From positions 620,001 through 684,000 of the forward strand of contig OZ245787.1 of assembly GCA_965228015.1 (NCBI GenBank): 64,000 bases of DNA. Direction: 5' to 3'. Position 1 is the stretch's first letter. Each line of letters starts with the position of its first letter. Of the stretch, positions 1 to 9,863 are shown piece by piece. The position numbers and the translations under genes were made by a program. Origin of the DNA: SKKY01 sp965228015 (GTDB taxonomy: Bacteria; Bacillota; Peptococcia; Peptococcales; SKKY01). The notes beneath the pieces were generated by a model. The model was not told where the DNA came from, ran no database searches, and saw only the letters and a program-made list of their open reading frames with translations.

Positions 1-145
1 ACTTAAGTTCTGCAATGGTACATAAATCCTCAAAAAAACGGTAACAATCTTCTTCACTTTCAAGTTTCAATATCGCTTCAAACAAACGGTCTATTTTGTT
101 ATCTTTCAATTTGCTTTCATATTTCTTTTTCCCTTTTACTCCCAT
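1..145 (-). CDS. TrpR-related protein of the YerC/YecD family (partial)
   Basis: Partial gene: the start codon (ATG, complement of 143-145) is inside the window and the 3' end runs off the left edge. The visible 48 residues are rich in Lys/Glu and contain CYRFFEDLCTIAEL, the typical N-terminal core of the YerC/YecD family, which shares the Trp-repressor fold. Family members are small helix-turn-helix proteins of unclear ligand. In Bacillus subtilis yerC also lies downstream of the purine operon, so the position beside purD fits. A strong terminator separates it from purD, so it is its own transcript. Identification rests on motif memory; the DNA-binding half is outside the window. Confidence 0.75.
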   Translation of the reverse strand, partial: MGVKGKKKYESKLKDNKIDRLFEAILKLESEEDCYRFFEDLCTIAELK

Positions 146-160
146 ATTATACCAATCCTT

Positions 161-200
161 AAAAAAATTAGTCTATCATTAGTATCAATGATAGACTAAT
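161..200 (-). terminator. Rho-independent terminator of the purine operon
   Basis: Perfect 14-bp inverted repeat (arms 167-180 and 187-200, 6-nt loop), followed on the minus strand by a run of T (complement of 161-166). It lies just beyond the purD stop codon at 224, as expected for the end of the minus-strand pur operon. Confidence 0.9.
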
Positions 201-223
201 TTTCACTTTAGTACAATACTATA

Positions 224-1489
224 TTAAAGCTTTTTACCTATATCTTTTCTGTAGTGTGCTCCTTCGAAGGTTACACTTTCAATTCTCTTGTAAGCATTTT
301 TTATAGCTTCCTCTATTGTTCCCCCAAGAGCAGTAACACCTGAAACCCTGCCTCCACTTGTCAGAACTTTACCACTTTCATTTTTAGTTCCGGCGTGGAA
401 AATAAATGAATTTTCTTCAACTTCCGGGGACACTTCTTTAAAGGAAATTTCTCTTACCTTTACATATTCTCCCGGATATTCTTCTGCGGACATTACAACA
501 CATACAGAGGCATCCTCTTTCCAGATAATTTTCTGTTTATCAAGGTTCTCTTTAACAACAGAAAGCATGATATCAACAAGATCAGTTTCCAATCTCGTTA
601 AAACAACCTGAATTTCCGGGTCTCCAAATCTTGCATTAAATTCTAATACTTTTACTCCCTGAGGCGTAAGCATTAAACCTGCATAAAGAACCCCTTTATA
701 GGTCCTGCCCTTCCTTATTCATGCCGTCAACCACAGCACGAAAAACTTTCTCATTAACAACATCTACTACTTCCTTAGTATACATAGGGGCAGGAGAATA
801 GGCTCCCACCCCCCGGTGTTTAATCCTTCATCGTTATCAAATATTCTTTTATGATCTTGGGCAGATACCATAGGAATTATCGTTTTCCCATCTGTAAATG
901 CAAGAACACTTACTTCCTGTCCCTCAAGATATTCTTCTATCAATACTCTGTTTCCAGCTTCGCCAAAGGTTTTTTCACCCATAATTTCACCAAGAGCGCT
1001 TTCAGCCATTTCTCTTGTCATACATACAAAAACCCCTTTGTCTTGAGCAAGACCGTCGGCTTTGATAACGCAAGGGATGCCTATTTCCTTCAAATATCTT
1101 TTAGCCATAAGATATTCTTTAAATACTTTATATTTTGCAGTAGGTACATTGTATCTTTCCATTATCATTTTTGAAAAAGCTTTACTTCCCTCAATTTCAG
1201 CAGCAAGTCCGGAAGGACCAAAAGCCATAATTCCAGCTTTTTCAAGTTTATCTGTTAAACCCAGGGTTAAAGGAAGCTCCGGACCAATAACCACAAGATC
1301 AATTCCATTTTCCTTGGAAAAATTAACTATCTCTTCTATTTCATCAACTTCAATTTCTATATTTTCAGCAAAAAGAACTGTTCCGGCGTTCCCGAGAGCA
1401 CAGTAAATCTTTTCAACTTTATCACTTTGGGCTATTTTCCAGCATAAAGTATACTCTCTGCCACCACTTCCAACTACTAAAATCTTCAA
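224..1489 (-). pseudogene. purD: phosphoribosylamine-glycine ligase PurD, two frameshifts
   Basis: GAR synthetase, step 2 of purine synthesis, ATP-grasp fold. The N-terminal 240 residues (767-1489) open with MKILVVGSGGREY and carry the DNDEGLNTGG segment; the C-terminal 149 residues (224-673) carry EFNARFGDPE. Between them the expected MGAYSPAP...GVLYAGLML sequence is readable only by changing frame twice: one base is missing in the GGGGGGTGGG tract near 813 and one is gained in a GGG tract near 705. The indels compensate, but about 36 codons between them are out of frame and a stop is met, so full-length enzyme is not expected. Last gene of the operon, 15 bases after purH. Confidence 0.92.
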
Positions 1490-1504
1490 AGAAATACCCT
1501 CCTC

Positions 1505-3035
1505 TTAATGTTTAAAATGTCTTCTTTGAGTGAAAATCATAATGATTCCATTTTCATTACAAGCCTGAATAGACTCTTTATCTCTAATTGATCCACCTGG
1601 CTGAATAATTGCCTTAACTCCAACTTCAGCAGCAGAATCTACAGTATCTCTAAATGGAAAAAATGCATCTGAAGCAAGATAAGCCCCTTTTGTATTTTCT
1701 CCTGCCTGTTCATAAGCTATTTTTGCAGATCCAACCCCGTTTATCTGCCCTGCCCCAACTCCAATTGTACGGTTATCTTTTGCAAGTACAATAGCATTAG
1801 ATTTTACATTCTTGGCAATTTTCCAGGCGAATATTAATTGTTCTAAATCTTCTTTGCTTGGTTTTACATCTGTAACTACTTCAAACAAGTCTGTATCAAG
1901 CTCTTTATTATCTGAGTCCTGAAGAAGGAAACCTCCGCCTACTTTTTCAATCCACAATTCTTCCTTGGGCTTATCATATCCCATTTCAATTAATCTGACA
2001 TTTTCCTTTGGAGCAAAAACTTCAAGAGCCTCTTTAGAAAATTCTGGCGCAACTACTGCTTCCACAAAAATTTTACAAATCTCTTCTGCAGTTTCCTTTT
2101 CAACCTTTTTATTTAATCCGATAATACCACCAAAAGCTGACACAGGATCTCCTTCATAAGCTCTTATATAAGTTTCCTTCTGTGTTTTTCCTAGTGCAGA
2201 GCCACAAGGGTTTGTGTGCTTAATTACAATAACAGCAAATTCATTTGTAAAATCTTTAGCTATGTTCCAAGCCGCCTCTATATCCACAATATTATTATAT
2301 GAGAGTTCCTTACCCTGAAGTTGTTTGCCATTTGCAACTGTTCCTTCAGTATTAAAAGGAAATTTATAAAAAGCTGCTTTTTGATGGGGATTTTCTCCGT
2401 ATCTTAAATCCTGAACTTTTACACCGGTAAAATTAATTGTTCAGGGAATTTGTTGCCAGTGAATTCTTTATTTAAATAAGTGCTGATTACTGTATCATAT
2501 TCAGTAGTATGAGTAAAAGCTTCCATTGTAAGAATTCTTCTTATATTTAAAGACACTTCTCCAGTCTTTTTAATTTCTTCAATAACCTGAGTATATCTTT
2601 CTGGTTTAACAATAATTGTAACTCTGTCATGGTTCTTTGCAGAGGCTCTAACCATAGCAGGACCACCAATATCGATATTTTCAATAGCATCTTCTAGAGT
2701 TACATTTTCTTTAAGTATAGTATTGACAAATGGGTAAAGATTTACACAAACTATATCAATTGGAATAATTCCGTTTTCCCCAAGGACATTCACATGTTCT
2801 TCTGTTCCTTTAGCTAAAAGTCCCCCATGGATATTCAGATGAAGAGTTTTTACCCTGCCTTCCAGTATTTCAGGAAAACCCGTTACATCCTGAACACCTT
2901 TAACAGGAATATTGTTCTCACTTAAGTGTTTTTTGTTCCTCCCGTTGAGATAATTTCATATCCCAGTTCAACAAGTTCTCTGGCAAATTCAACAAGATTT
3001 GTCTTATCAGACACGCTAAGCAATGCTCTTTTCAT
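1505..3035 (-). pseudogene. purH: AICAR formyltransferase/IMP cyclohydrolase PurH, two frameshifts
   Basis: Bifunctional enzyme of the last two steps to IMP. The N-terminal IMP cyclohydrolase part starts MKRALLSVSDKTNLVEF at 3035 behind an AGGGG site and includes IHGGLLA; the C-terminal transformylase part has IKHTNPCG and ends in the usual RHFKH. One A is missing from the AAAAA run near 2937 (after STGGTK), and a second frameshift lies near 2440, where PEQL changes frame into TGVKVQDLRYGENPHQ. The normally invariant LHP of the IHGGLLA motif reads LHL (CTG for CCG), a C-to-T missense change. Spacing to purN is 10 bases. Product cannot be full length. Confidence 0.93.
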
Positions 3036-3045
3036 CTTCAATCCC

Positions 3046-3636
3046 CTATCTTTTATCTTTTTTTATTTTTCCCTGTCCGTATAAATTTACAGCTTCTGAA
3101 TATAACTTATGTTCTTCAGCTAAAATTCTTGCTGAAAGACTTTCTTCATCATCAGTATCTAAAACCGGAACTACTCTCTGGCCGATTATGGAGCCTGTAT
3201 CCATTCCTTCATCAACAAAATGAACAGTACATCCTGAAAATTTAACTCCATATTCTAAAGCTTGTTTTTGTGCATCCAAACCTGGAAATGCAGGAAGTAA
3301 TGATGGATGGATATTTATTACATCTTTACCCCAGGAATTTAAAAATTCAGGGCTTAAGATTCTCATATACCCAGCCAGGCACACCAGGTCACAATCAAAT
3401 CCTTTTATTATCTCAACCATTTTATTTTCATATAGTCCTTTATCTTTAAAATCCCTGGGATTTACAAAAAAATGTGGTATATTTTCTTTTCTGGCGGTTT
3501 CCAAGGCTCCTGCATTTTCTTTATCTGAAATTAAAAGAACAACCTCAAAAGAAGATGATTCTTTTTTGCTGTTTTCCAAAAGAGCAGTAAAATTAGACCC
3601 TCTGCCGGAGGCCAGTACTCCAATCTTTAACTTCAT
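3046..3636 (-). CDS. purN: phosphoribosylglycinamide formyltransferase PurN
   Basis: GAR transformylase using 10-formyl-THF, step 3 of purine synthesis. The 196-residue frame is intact and of normal length. It starts MKLKIGVLASGRGSNF (phosphate-binding loop), contains INIHPSLLPAFPG with the catalytic Asn/His and SGCTVHFVDEGMDTG with the catalytic Asp. It ends at a TAG codon directly before purH, showing that TAG works as a true stop here. It is one of only three pur genes (with purB and purE) still open in an operon full of broken neighbours. Confidence 0.96.
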   Translation of the reverse strand: MKLKIGVLASGRGSNFTALLENSKKESSSFEVVLLISDKENAGALETARKENIPHFFVNPRDFKDKGLYENKMVEIIKGFDCDLVCLAGYMRILSPEFLNSWGKDVINIHPSLLPAFPGLDAQKQALEYGVKFSGCTVHFVDEGMDTGSIIGQRVVPVLDTDDEESLSARILAEEHKLYSEAVNLYGQGKIKKDKR

Positions 3637-3647
3637 ATTTTCACCTG

Positions 3648-4680
3648 CTACTTAATTATTGTTTTATCGCCTTTAATTATTTTTCCTATTGTGTAAATTT
3701 CTTCCCCAATTGCTTTGCATTTTTCTGTTATTATTTCCCCATTTTTTATCAGCAATTATTACCATACCAATTCCCATATTGAAAACTCTGTACATTTCTT
3801 CATCTTCAATTTCACCAATATTTTAAATAAATTCAAAAATTCCAGGTTTTGGAAATGTTTCAGATTCTATTTCTGCACATAATCCTTCAGGAAGAACCCG
3901 TGGCACATTTTCCACCAGTCCTCCTCCGATAATATGAGCAAGACCTTTTATTTCTGCTGCCTCTATTAACTGAAGTAATGTTTTTACATAAATTTTTGTT
4001 GGCTCAATTAAAAGATTTCCTAAAGAGGTTCCCATTCCTTCAAGGTAGGAATCAGTTTGCAAAAATCCCTTTTCGAATAACACTTTTCTTGCAAGGGAAA
4101 ATCCATTACTGTGTAATCCGCTGGAAGGAAGACCTAGAATAATGTCTCCCTCTTGAATATTTTTTCCATTTATTATTTTTTTCTTGTCAACAATACCAAC
4201 AGCGAAACCAGCAACATCATACTCACCTTCTGGATAAAAGCCCGGCATTTCTGCTGTTTCTCCACCAATAAGAGCGCATCCTGCCTGCTTACAACCCTCT
4301 GCTACCCCTTTTACTATTTGAGTAACCTGATCAGGTTCAAGTTTTCCTACAGCAAGATAATCTAAAAAGAATAAGGGCTCTGTTCCTGTAACAATAATGT
4401 CATTTACACACATAGCAACGGCATCGATGCCAATTGAATCGTGTTTGTTTATTGCAAAAGCAACTTTTAACTTTGTGCCTACTCTATCGGTACCAGATAC
4501 GAACACCGGTTCTTCATACTTATCTTTATTCAAAGCGAAAAGACCACCAAAACCACCTAAATCAGTAAGCACTTCTTTGCGGAAGGTTTCTTTAACGAAG
4601 GGTTTCATCTTTTCTACACTTTCATTACCTTTATCTATACTTACACCAGCTTCTTCATAGGTAAGTTTTTTATTTTCCAT
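3648..4680 (-). pseudogene. purM: AIR synthetase PurM, premature stop plus frameshift
   Basis: FGAM cyclo-ligase, step 5 of purine synthesis. The first 285 codons are intact, including the dimer-forming N-terminal half and the IIGGGLVENVPR loop. An in-frame TAA at 3823-3825 follows GIFEFI; the family normally has glutamine at this place (IQ..G.I), so one C-to-T change of CAA explains it. The next codons continue in frame as NIGEIEDEEMYRVFNMGIGM, clearly PurM, then shift once more at the A/G run near 3750 before ending in GKIIKG...IIK and TAG at 3648. About 55 residues are lost. Start ATG at 4680 overlaps no neighbour; purF ends 15 bases upstream. Confidence 0.93.
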
Positions 4681-4695
4681 ATTTTCACCTGATTT

Positions 4696-6102
4696 CTAAT
4701 TTTCTAAATTATCTTTTTGCATTTTTTCAATTTCACTTATGTCAATTGGATAATCACCTGTAAAGCATGCTGTGTAAAAGCCCTGGTTCAGCCCAAGAGA
4801 GTTATATAAACCTTCAAGGGAAAGATAGTTAAGGGAATCTGCCTTAATCATTTTTCCACTTCTTTAATACTTCTTTTAGCAGCGGCAAGCTGATCTTCTC
4901 CTGCTGTATCAATACCATAATAACAAGACTTAATTACGGGAGGAGAAGTGATCAGCATGTGCACTTCCTTAGCCCCTGCTTCTCTGACCATCTCGATAAT
5001 CTTTTTACTTGTAGTACCCCTTACAATAGAATCATCCACAAGGGCTACTTTTTTCTCTTTAATTATTTCTTTAATAGGATTTAATTTTAGCTTTACACCG
5101 ATTTCCCGGATTTTTTGGCTTGGCTGAATAAAAGTTCTTCCAGCATATCTGTTTTTTAATAAACCAAAAGCAAAAGGTTTTCCTACTGTTTCTGCATAAC
5201 CAATCCCTGCAACAGTTCCTGAATCTGGTACAGGAATAATAACATCAACATCCAAAGGGTGTTCTTTTGCTAACTGCTCTCCCATTTTTTCTGGCAACGT
5301 TAACATTTATTCCATCAATAGTACTATCGGGGCGGGCAAAATATATATATTCGAAAATGCAAAGAGCCTTTTTATCTGTATTAAATATTTTTTTGAATGA
5401 ACTCCTTTTTCATCAATTACAATTATTTCTCCCGGTTCAACATCCCTGAAAAAAGTTACACCAATTGTGTCTAAAGCGCAGGACTCTGAGGCAAGTACAT
5501 ATCCGTCTTTTCCGAGCTTACCAATACAAAGGGGCCTATTTCCAAAAGGATCCCTAACTCCCACAAGTTTATTTTTATTCATAATAACCATGGAATATGA
5601 ACCCTTTAAATCTATCATTACTTTCATTAGGAATTCATCAATATCCGTCTGCCCATATTTTGCTATAAGGTTTACGATCAATTCTGTATCTATTGAAGAC
5701 TAAAATACCGAACCGCTGTTAGCAAGATTTTCTCTTAACTGATTTGCGTTGGTAATATTTCCATTATGAGCAAGGGCAATCTGACCTGCCAAATATGTTG
5801 CTAAAATTGATTGGGCATTTTGAACTATACTTGAACCAGTTGTTGAATATCTTACATGGCCAATTCCAATAAATCCTTTTAAACTGTCAACTTCATTCTG
5901 CGAAAAGGCTTCAGTTACAAGTCCCATTGCTTTATGAAGCCTGATTTTTTCCCATCTGAAACTGCCATTCCAGCACTTTCCTGACCCCTGTGCTGAAGGG
6001 CAAAGAGTCCGTAATATAAATCCTGGGACACTTCTTCCCCGGGATTTATATCCCAATGACTCCACATTCTTCTTCCATTTTGTCTTCTTTTTCCCAAATC
6101 AA
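4696..6102 (-). pseudogene. purF: amidophosphoribosyltransferase PurF, multiple frameshifts and a premature stop
   Basis: Committing enzyme of purine synthesis (glutamine amidotransferase plus PRPP transferase). A TTG at 6102 preceded by GGAGG is the best start; it would give a short propeptide before the N-terminal catalytic Cys of MEEECGVIG, as in Bacillus. Breaks seen: a base lost near 6050 (ATATAAATCCC); TAG at 5700-5702 replacing the conserved Gln of SVFQ.SIDTE; A-run losses near 5385, 5292 and 4850. Between them the text is unmistakable: HVRYSTTG, RDPFGNRPL, the PRPP motif VALVDDSIVRGTTS. The conserved Pro of QNAQP is Ser (TCA), another C-to-T. The most damaged gene of the operon; clearly non-functional. 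Confidence 0.94.
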
Positions 6103-6106
6103 CTTA

Positions 6107-6810
6107 TTAAGCCTCCAAACGTTTTAATACTTCTATATATGAGTCAACGACTTTGCCAAGATCTCTTCTGAAACGGTCTTCATCTAGCTTTTCTCTTGTT
6201 TCAAGATCCCAGAATCGGCAAGCATCGGGAGAAATTTCATCTCCAAGAATAATTTTTCCATTATGACGACCAAATTCTAATTTAAAATCTACAAGCTCAA
6301 TTTTCTTTTCTTTTAAATATAGAACTAAAATTTTATTAATTTTTAGTTCTAGTTCTTCCATTTCCTTTAATTCCTCTGGAGTGCATAATCCCATAGCTGC
6401 AATATGATAGCTGTTTATCATCGGATCTCCCAGCTCATCATCTTTGTAATACAATTCCACAACGGTCTTACTTAGAGGAATACCCTCTTCCATGCCAAGT
6501 TTTTTAGCCAGAGAGCCTGCTGTAATATTTCTTACCACTACTTCAACGGGAACAATTTCAAGGGATTTTACCAGCATATTTCTTTCATCCATTTTTTAAC
6601 AAAATGTGTTGGGATTTAATTTTTTTCAAGAAGCTCAAAAAAGATCGAAGCAATTGCATTATTTAAAATTCCCTTTGACTCTATAACATCCTTCTTTAAT
6701 CCGTTAAAAGCTGTAGCATCATCCTTGTATTCAACAACATAAAGATCTTTATTTTCTGTTTTATAAATCTTCTTTGCTTTACCTTCATATAACATTTCTA
6801 ATTTTTCCAT
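6107..6810 (-). pseudogene. purC: SAICAR synthetase PurC, premature stop and frameshift
   Basis: Adds aspartate to CAIR. N-terminal 64 residues start MEKLEMLYEGKAKKIY and run to LLEKN, where TAA (6616-6618) interrupts; the frame then continues IPTHFVKK and loses one A before MDERNMLVKSLEIVPVEVVVRN. The C-terminal 161 residues carry the SAICAR signature LVDFKLEFGR and DEISPDACRFWD. With the missing A restored the gene is 235 codons including the stop, the normal size. Lies 16 bases after purB and 4 bases before the probable purF start. Confidence 0.93.
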
Positions 6811-6826
6811 TTTTTATCCCCTTATA

Positions 6827-8122
6827 TTATTCCAGTCCACATCTTTTAAAGATTGTGTCCACATGTTTTGTATGGTAACTAAAGTCAAAAATGTCTTCTA
6901 TTTCCTTTTCACTTAAATATTCTCTGATTTCCGGATTTCCCATTATAATTTTTTTAAACTGTATTTTTTCATCCCAGGCTTTCATTGCACCTTCCTGAAC
7001 CCATCTGTAAACCGTATCTCTTGGAACTCCTTTTTCAACAATACTAAGCATTACTCTCTGAGAGAAAACAAGGCCCAGATTAGCTTCAAGGTTCTCCATC
7101 ATTTTCTCTTTATTTACTACAAGTCCGTCCGCTACTTTAATGAACAAATCTAAAATATAGTCAAGAAGAATTGTGCTGTCTGGAAGAATAATTCTTTCAA
7201 CTGATGATTGTGTCAAATCTCTCTCATGCCACAAAGCAACGTTTTCCATTGCCGGAATAGTATTACCCCTTATTACCCTTGCAAGTCCCGCTACTCTTTC
7301 TGACTGCATTGGGTTTCTTTTATGAGGCATTGCTGAAGATCCTTTTTGACCTTTTGTGAATTCTTCCATAACTTCAAAGGTCTCACTTTTTTGCAGCCCT
7401 CTTATTTCAGTAGCAAACTTATCAAGGGAACTTGCAATAACAGCAAGAGTCAACATATATTCTGCATGTCTGTCTCTTTGAATAATCTGAGTTGAGACCT
7501 GAGCTGGCTTAAGGTTAAGCTTATCGCATACATATTCTTCTATTCTTGGATCAATATTTGCAAAAGTACCAACTGCCCCTGATATTGCTCCTACACTTAC
7601 AGTTTCAATTGCATGCTTCATTCTTTCAATTGCTCTTTCTGTTTCAGTGTACCAAACTGCCATTTTTAAACCAAAGGTTACTGGCTCAGCATGAACACCA
7701 TGGGTTCTTCCCATCATTAAAGTATATTTATATTCTAATGCTCTTCTTTTAATTATTTCTTTTAATGTAATTAGTTTTTCAAGAATTATTTCTCCGGCTT
7801 GTTTCATTTGGACAGATAAGGCTGTATCAAGAACATCGGAAGATGTCATGCCCATATGAATATATTGAGATTCTTTTCCAACATATTCGGAAACATTAGT
7901 TAAAAAAGCGATAACATCGTGCTTGGTTTCTCTTTCAATTTCTTTAATGCGGTCAATATTAAAATCGGCTTTCTCACGAATAACTTTTGCTGCTTCTTCA
8001 GGTATTTGACCGATAGCAGTCATCCCCTCACAGGCTAAAACTTCAACTTCCAGCATTACTCTCAGGCGGTTCTCTTCCGACCAAACTTTTCCCATTTCTG
8101 GCAATGTATATCTGTTTATCAT
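6827..8122 (-). CDS. purB: adenylosuccinate lyase PurB
   Basis: Cleaves SAICAR in de novo synthesis and adenylosuccinate in the IMP-to-AMP branch. The 431-residue frame is intact, with the fumarase/aspartase superfamily signature GSSAMPHKRNP near residue 265 and HIHMGMTSSDVLDTA near residue 88. Start ATG at 8122 has an ideal AGGAGG 8 bases upstream. It is separated from purE by a strong hairpin terminator, so it may have its own transcription or depend on readthrough. Its second role, in making AMP from salvaged hypoxanthine, is a simple reason for it to stay intact while purC, F, M, H and D decay (inference). Confidence 0.97.
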   Translation of the reverse strand: MINRYTLPEMGKVWSEENRLRVMLEVEVLACEGMTAIGQIPEEAAKVIREKADFNIDRIKEIERETKHDVIAFLTNVSEYVGKESQYIHMGMTSSDVLDTALSVQMKQAGEIILEKLITLKEIIKRRALEYKYTLMMGRTHGVHAEPVTFGLKMAVWYTETERAIERMKHAIETVSVGAISGAVGTFANIDPRIEEYVCDKLNLKPAQVSTQIIQRDRHAEYMLTLAVIASSLDKFATEIRGLQKSETFEVMEEFTKGQKGSSAMPHKRNPMQSERVAGLARVIRGNTIPAMENVALWHERDLTQSSVERIILPDSTILLDYILDLFIKVADGLVVNKEKMMENLEANLGLVFSQRVMLSIVEKGVPRDTVYRWVQEGAMKAWDEKIQFKKIIMGNPEIREYLSEKEIEDIFDFSYHTKHVDTIFKRCGLE

Positions 8123-8145
8123 TATTATTTCCTCCTATTAAATAG

Positions 8146-8188
8146 AAAAACCGGGCCCCTTTATAAAAAAATTTATAAAGGGGCCCGG
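8146..8188 (-). terminator. strong hairpin terminator between purE and purB
   Basis: Perfect 17-bp inverted repeat (8151-8167 and 8172-8188) with a 4-nt loop and a GC-rich base (CCGGGCCCC), followed on the minus strand by TTTTT (8146-8150). It directly follows the purE stop codon. As an intrinsic terminator inside an operon it would uncouple purE from the genes behind it, or act as a 3' processing and stability hairpin. Confidence 0.85.
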
Positions 8189-8194
8189 GATGTA

Positions 8195-8689
8195 TTACTT
8201 GATTTTTTTATTTACTTTTTCAGACTTTTCAATAACTTCCTGTGCCATTTTTTCTTTAAATTCAATTAATTTATTTTGGATATTATCATCACTTAAAGCT
8301 AAAATTTGCAGTGCAAGAATACCCGCATTTTTAGCTCCGTTAATTGCAACAGAAGCTACAGGAACACCAGATGGCATTTGCACTATTGAATAAAGAGAAT
8401 TTACTCCCTTTAAAGGAGTTGCATCAATTGGCACTCCAATTACAGGAAGTGTTGTTACTGCTGCTAAAACCCCGCCAAGATGAGCTGCTGCCCCTGCTCC
8501 TGCAATAATTACTTTAATACCTCTGTCTTTTGCTTCCTCAGCATATTTAAGAGCTCTGTATGGAGTTCTGTGTGCGGATGCAACTATAACTTCACTTTCA
8601 ACACCAAAATCCTTTAGAATTTCATATGCCTTTTCCATAATTTCAAAATCATTATCGCTGCCCATTACTATTGCAACTTTTGCTGACAA
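8195..8689 (-). CDS. purE: N5-carboxyaminoimidazole ribonucleotide mutase PurE
   Basis: Step 6b of purine synthesis. Intact 164-residue protein with VAIVMGSDNDFEIM, SAHRTP and GAGAAAHLGG, the three CAIR-binding motifs of class I/II PurE. The start is TTG at 8689, chosen because GGGGG lies 9 bases upstream and the protein begins with the usual SAKVAIVMGSDSD-type N-terminus; no ATG is available. purK is not next to it. First gene of the operon, behind a promoter at 8724-8753. Confidence 0.95.
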   Translation of the reverse strand: MSAKVAIVMGSDNDFEIMEKAYEILKDFGVESEVIVASAHRTPYRALKYAEEAKDRGIKVIIAGAGAAAHLGGVLAAVTTLPVIGVPIDATPLKGVNSLYSIVQMPSGVPVASVAINGAKNAGILALQILALSDDNIQNKLIEFKEKMAQEVIEKSEKVNKKIK

Positions 8690-8723
8690 TTTAATTACCC
8701 CCAGTCAAAAAATGTACAAAAAA

Positions 8724-8820
8724 ATCTTACCATAACTAGATTTATTTAGTCAACGAAAAACGAACTTTATTTTAATAAATAAAAAAATATTTTTTATTTA
8801 TCTTTAATATCCGAACTTTA
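8724..8820 (-). promoter_or_regulatory. pur operon promoter with candidate PurR-type boxes
   Basis: On the minus strand, TTGACT (8748-8753) and TAAGAT (8724-8729) are 18 bases apart, just upstream of purE. Further upstream the 9-mer CGAACTTTA occurs twice in direct orientation (8761-8769 and 8812-8820), each preceded by an A/T-rich stretch. This resembles the CGAA core of Bacillus PurBoxes, but the spacing and orientation do not match the known pair, so PurR control is only a suggestion. No purine riboswitch aptamer is visible here. Confidence 0.45.
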
Positions 8821-8918
8821 AGCTTTCTATCTATTTAATCATTCGTTTATTTCTTAATTGTATAAAAAAATGGATACATTCTGCAACGGATATACCCATT
8901 GTAATATTAATATAAACT

Positions 8919-9853
8919 CTATCTTTCTTCCCTGAAGTAGGGGGCGCTAAGTCCTGCGGGTGGTGAGTTTTTCTTTGATTTTCTAAAAGAGATTGTTGCA
9001 AGAACTATAATAGTAACAAGATAAGGCAACATATTTATAAAATACTGATTCACCACCAGGCCTGATCCCTGAATTCTGAAACCAATTATATCAAGGCCTC
9101 CAAATAAATAAGACCTAAACAATGCTTTATATGGATTCCATGTTGCAAATATAACAAGAGCAACGGCAATCCATCCTCTTCCAGCTGTTATATTTTCCTG
9201 CCAGGCCGGAACATAAACAAGAGAAAGATAAGCTCCTCCTAGCCCGCAAAGGGCTCCACCCAATAAAATATGAACATATTTATAGAGGGATACGCTAATG
9301 CTGGCAACATCTGCTGCTGCAGGATTTTCTCCAACTGCAGTTAGGTTTAATCCTTTACTTGTTTTATACATATATATTCCCAAAAGAACCGCAAGAATAT
9401 ATCCTAAATAAACAAATGCATCCTGGTGAAAAAACACTTGCCCAACCAGAGGTGTTTTGCTTAATAAAGGAACTTCAACAGGTGCAAAAACTTTCTGATA
9501 TCAACTGTCATTATTTCCCCAACAAGACTTTTTCCAATGAAACCAGAAAATCCTGTACCAAAGATTGTAAGAGTTAATCCAGAAACAACCTAATTGGCTC
9601 TAAGAGTAACAGTTAAAAATGCATAGATAAAGGCTCCGGCGGCCCCAGCAACTGCAGCTGCAATAATAGCCAGAAAAGGACTATTAGTCTTTAGCCCCAC
9701 CATAAATCCCATCACGGCTCCCATAAGCATCATGCCTTCAACCCCAAGGTTCAGGTTTCCTGCCTTTTCAGTTATTATTTCTCCCAAGGTAGCAAATAGT
9801 AACGGTGTTCCTGCTACTATGGCCGCAGAAAAAAACGCAGCTGTTAATATCAT
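8919..9853 (-). pseudogene. nucleoside ABC transporter permease (second), premature stop and frameshift
   Basis: BPD_transp_2-type inner-membrane permease of the BMP/nucleoside uptake family. The N-terminal 87 residues (from ATG 9853 behind GAGGT) include EKAGNLNLGVEGMML. A TAG at 9590-9592 interrupts the highly conserved RANQVVSG motif exactly at Gln (CAG to TAG). The frame continues VVSGLTLTIFGTGFSGFIGKSLVG, shifts once near 9500, then resumes as the C-terminal 172 residues with TAVGENPAAAD. Membrane segments are recognisable on both sides. It follows the first permease by 10 bases. Not functional as written. Confidence 0.9.
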
Positions 9854-9863
9854 AAGATAAACC

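Noticed and set aside
851..1406. Plus-strand open frames over purD, and similar long plus-strand frames over thrS, ftsK, rnjA and others
   Set aside because: They lie opposite clearly conserved minus-strand genes, have no ribosome sites and encode compositions typical of antisense shadows.
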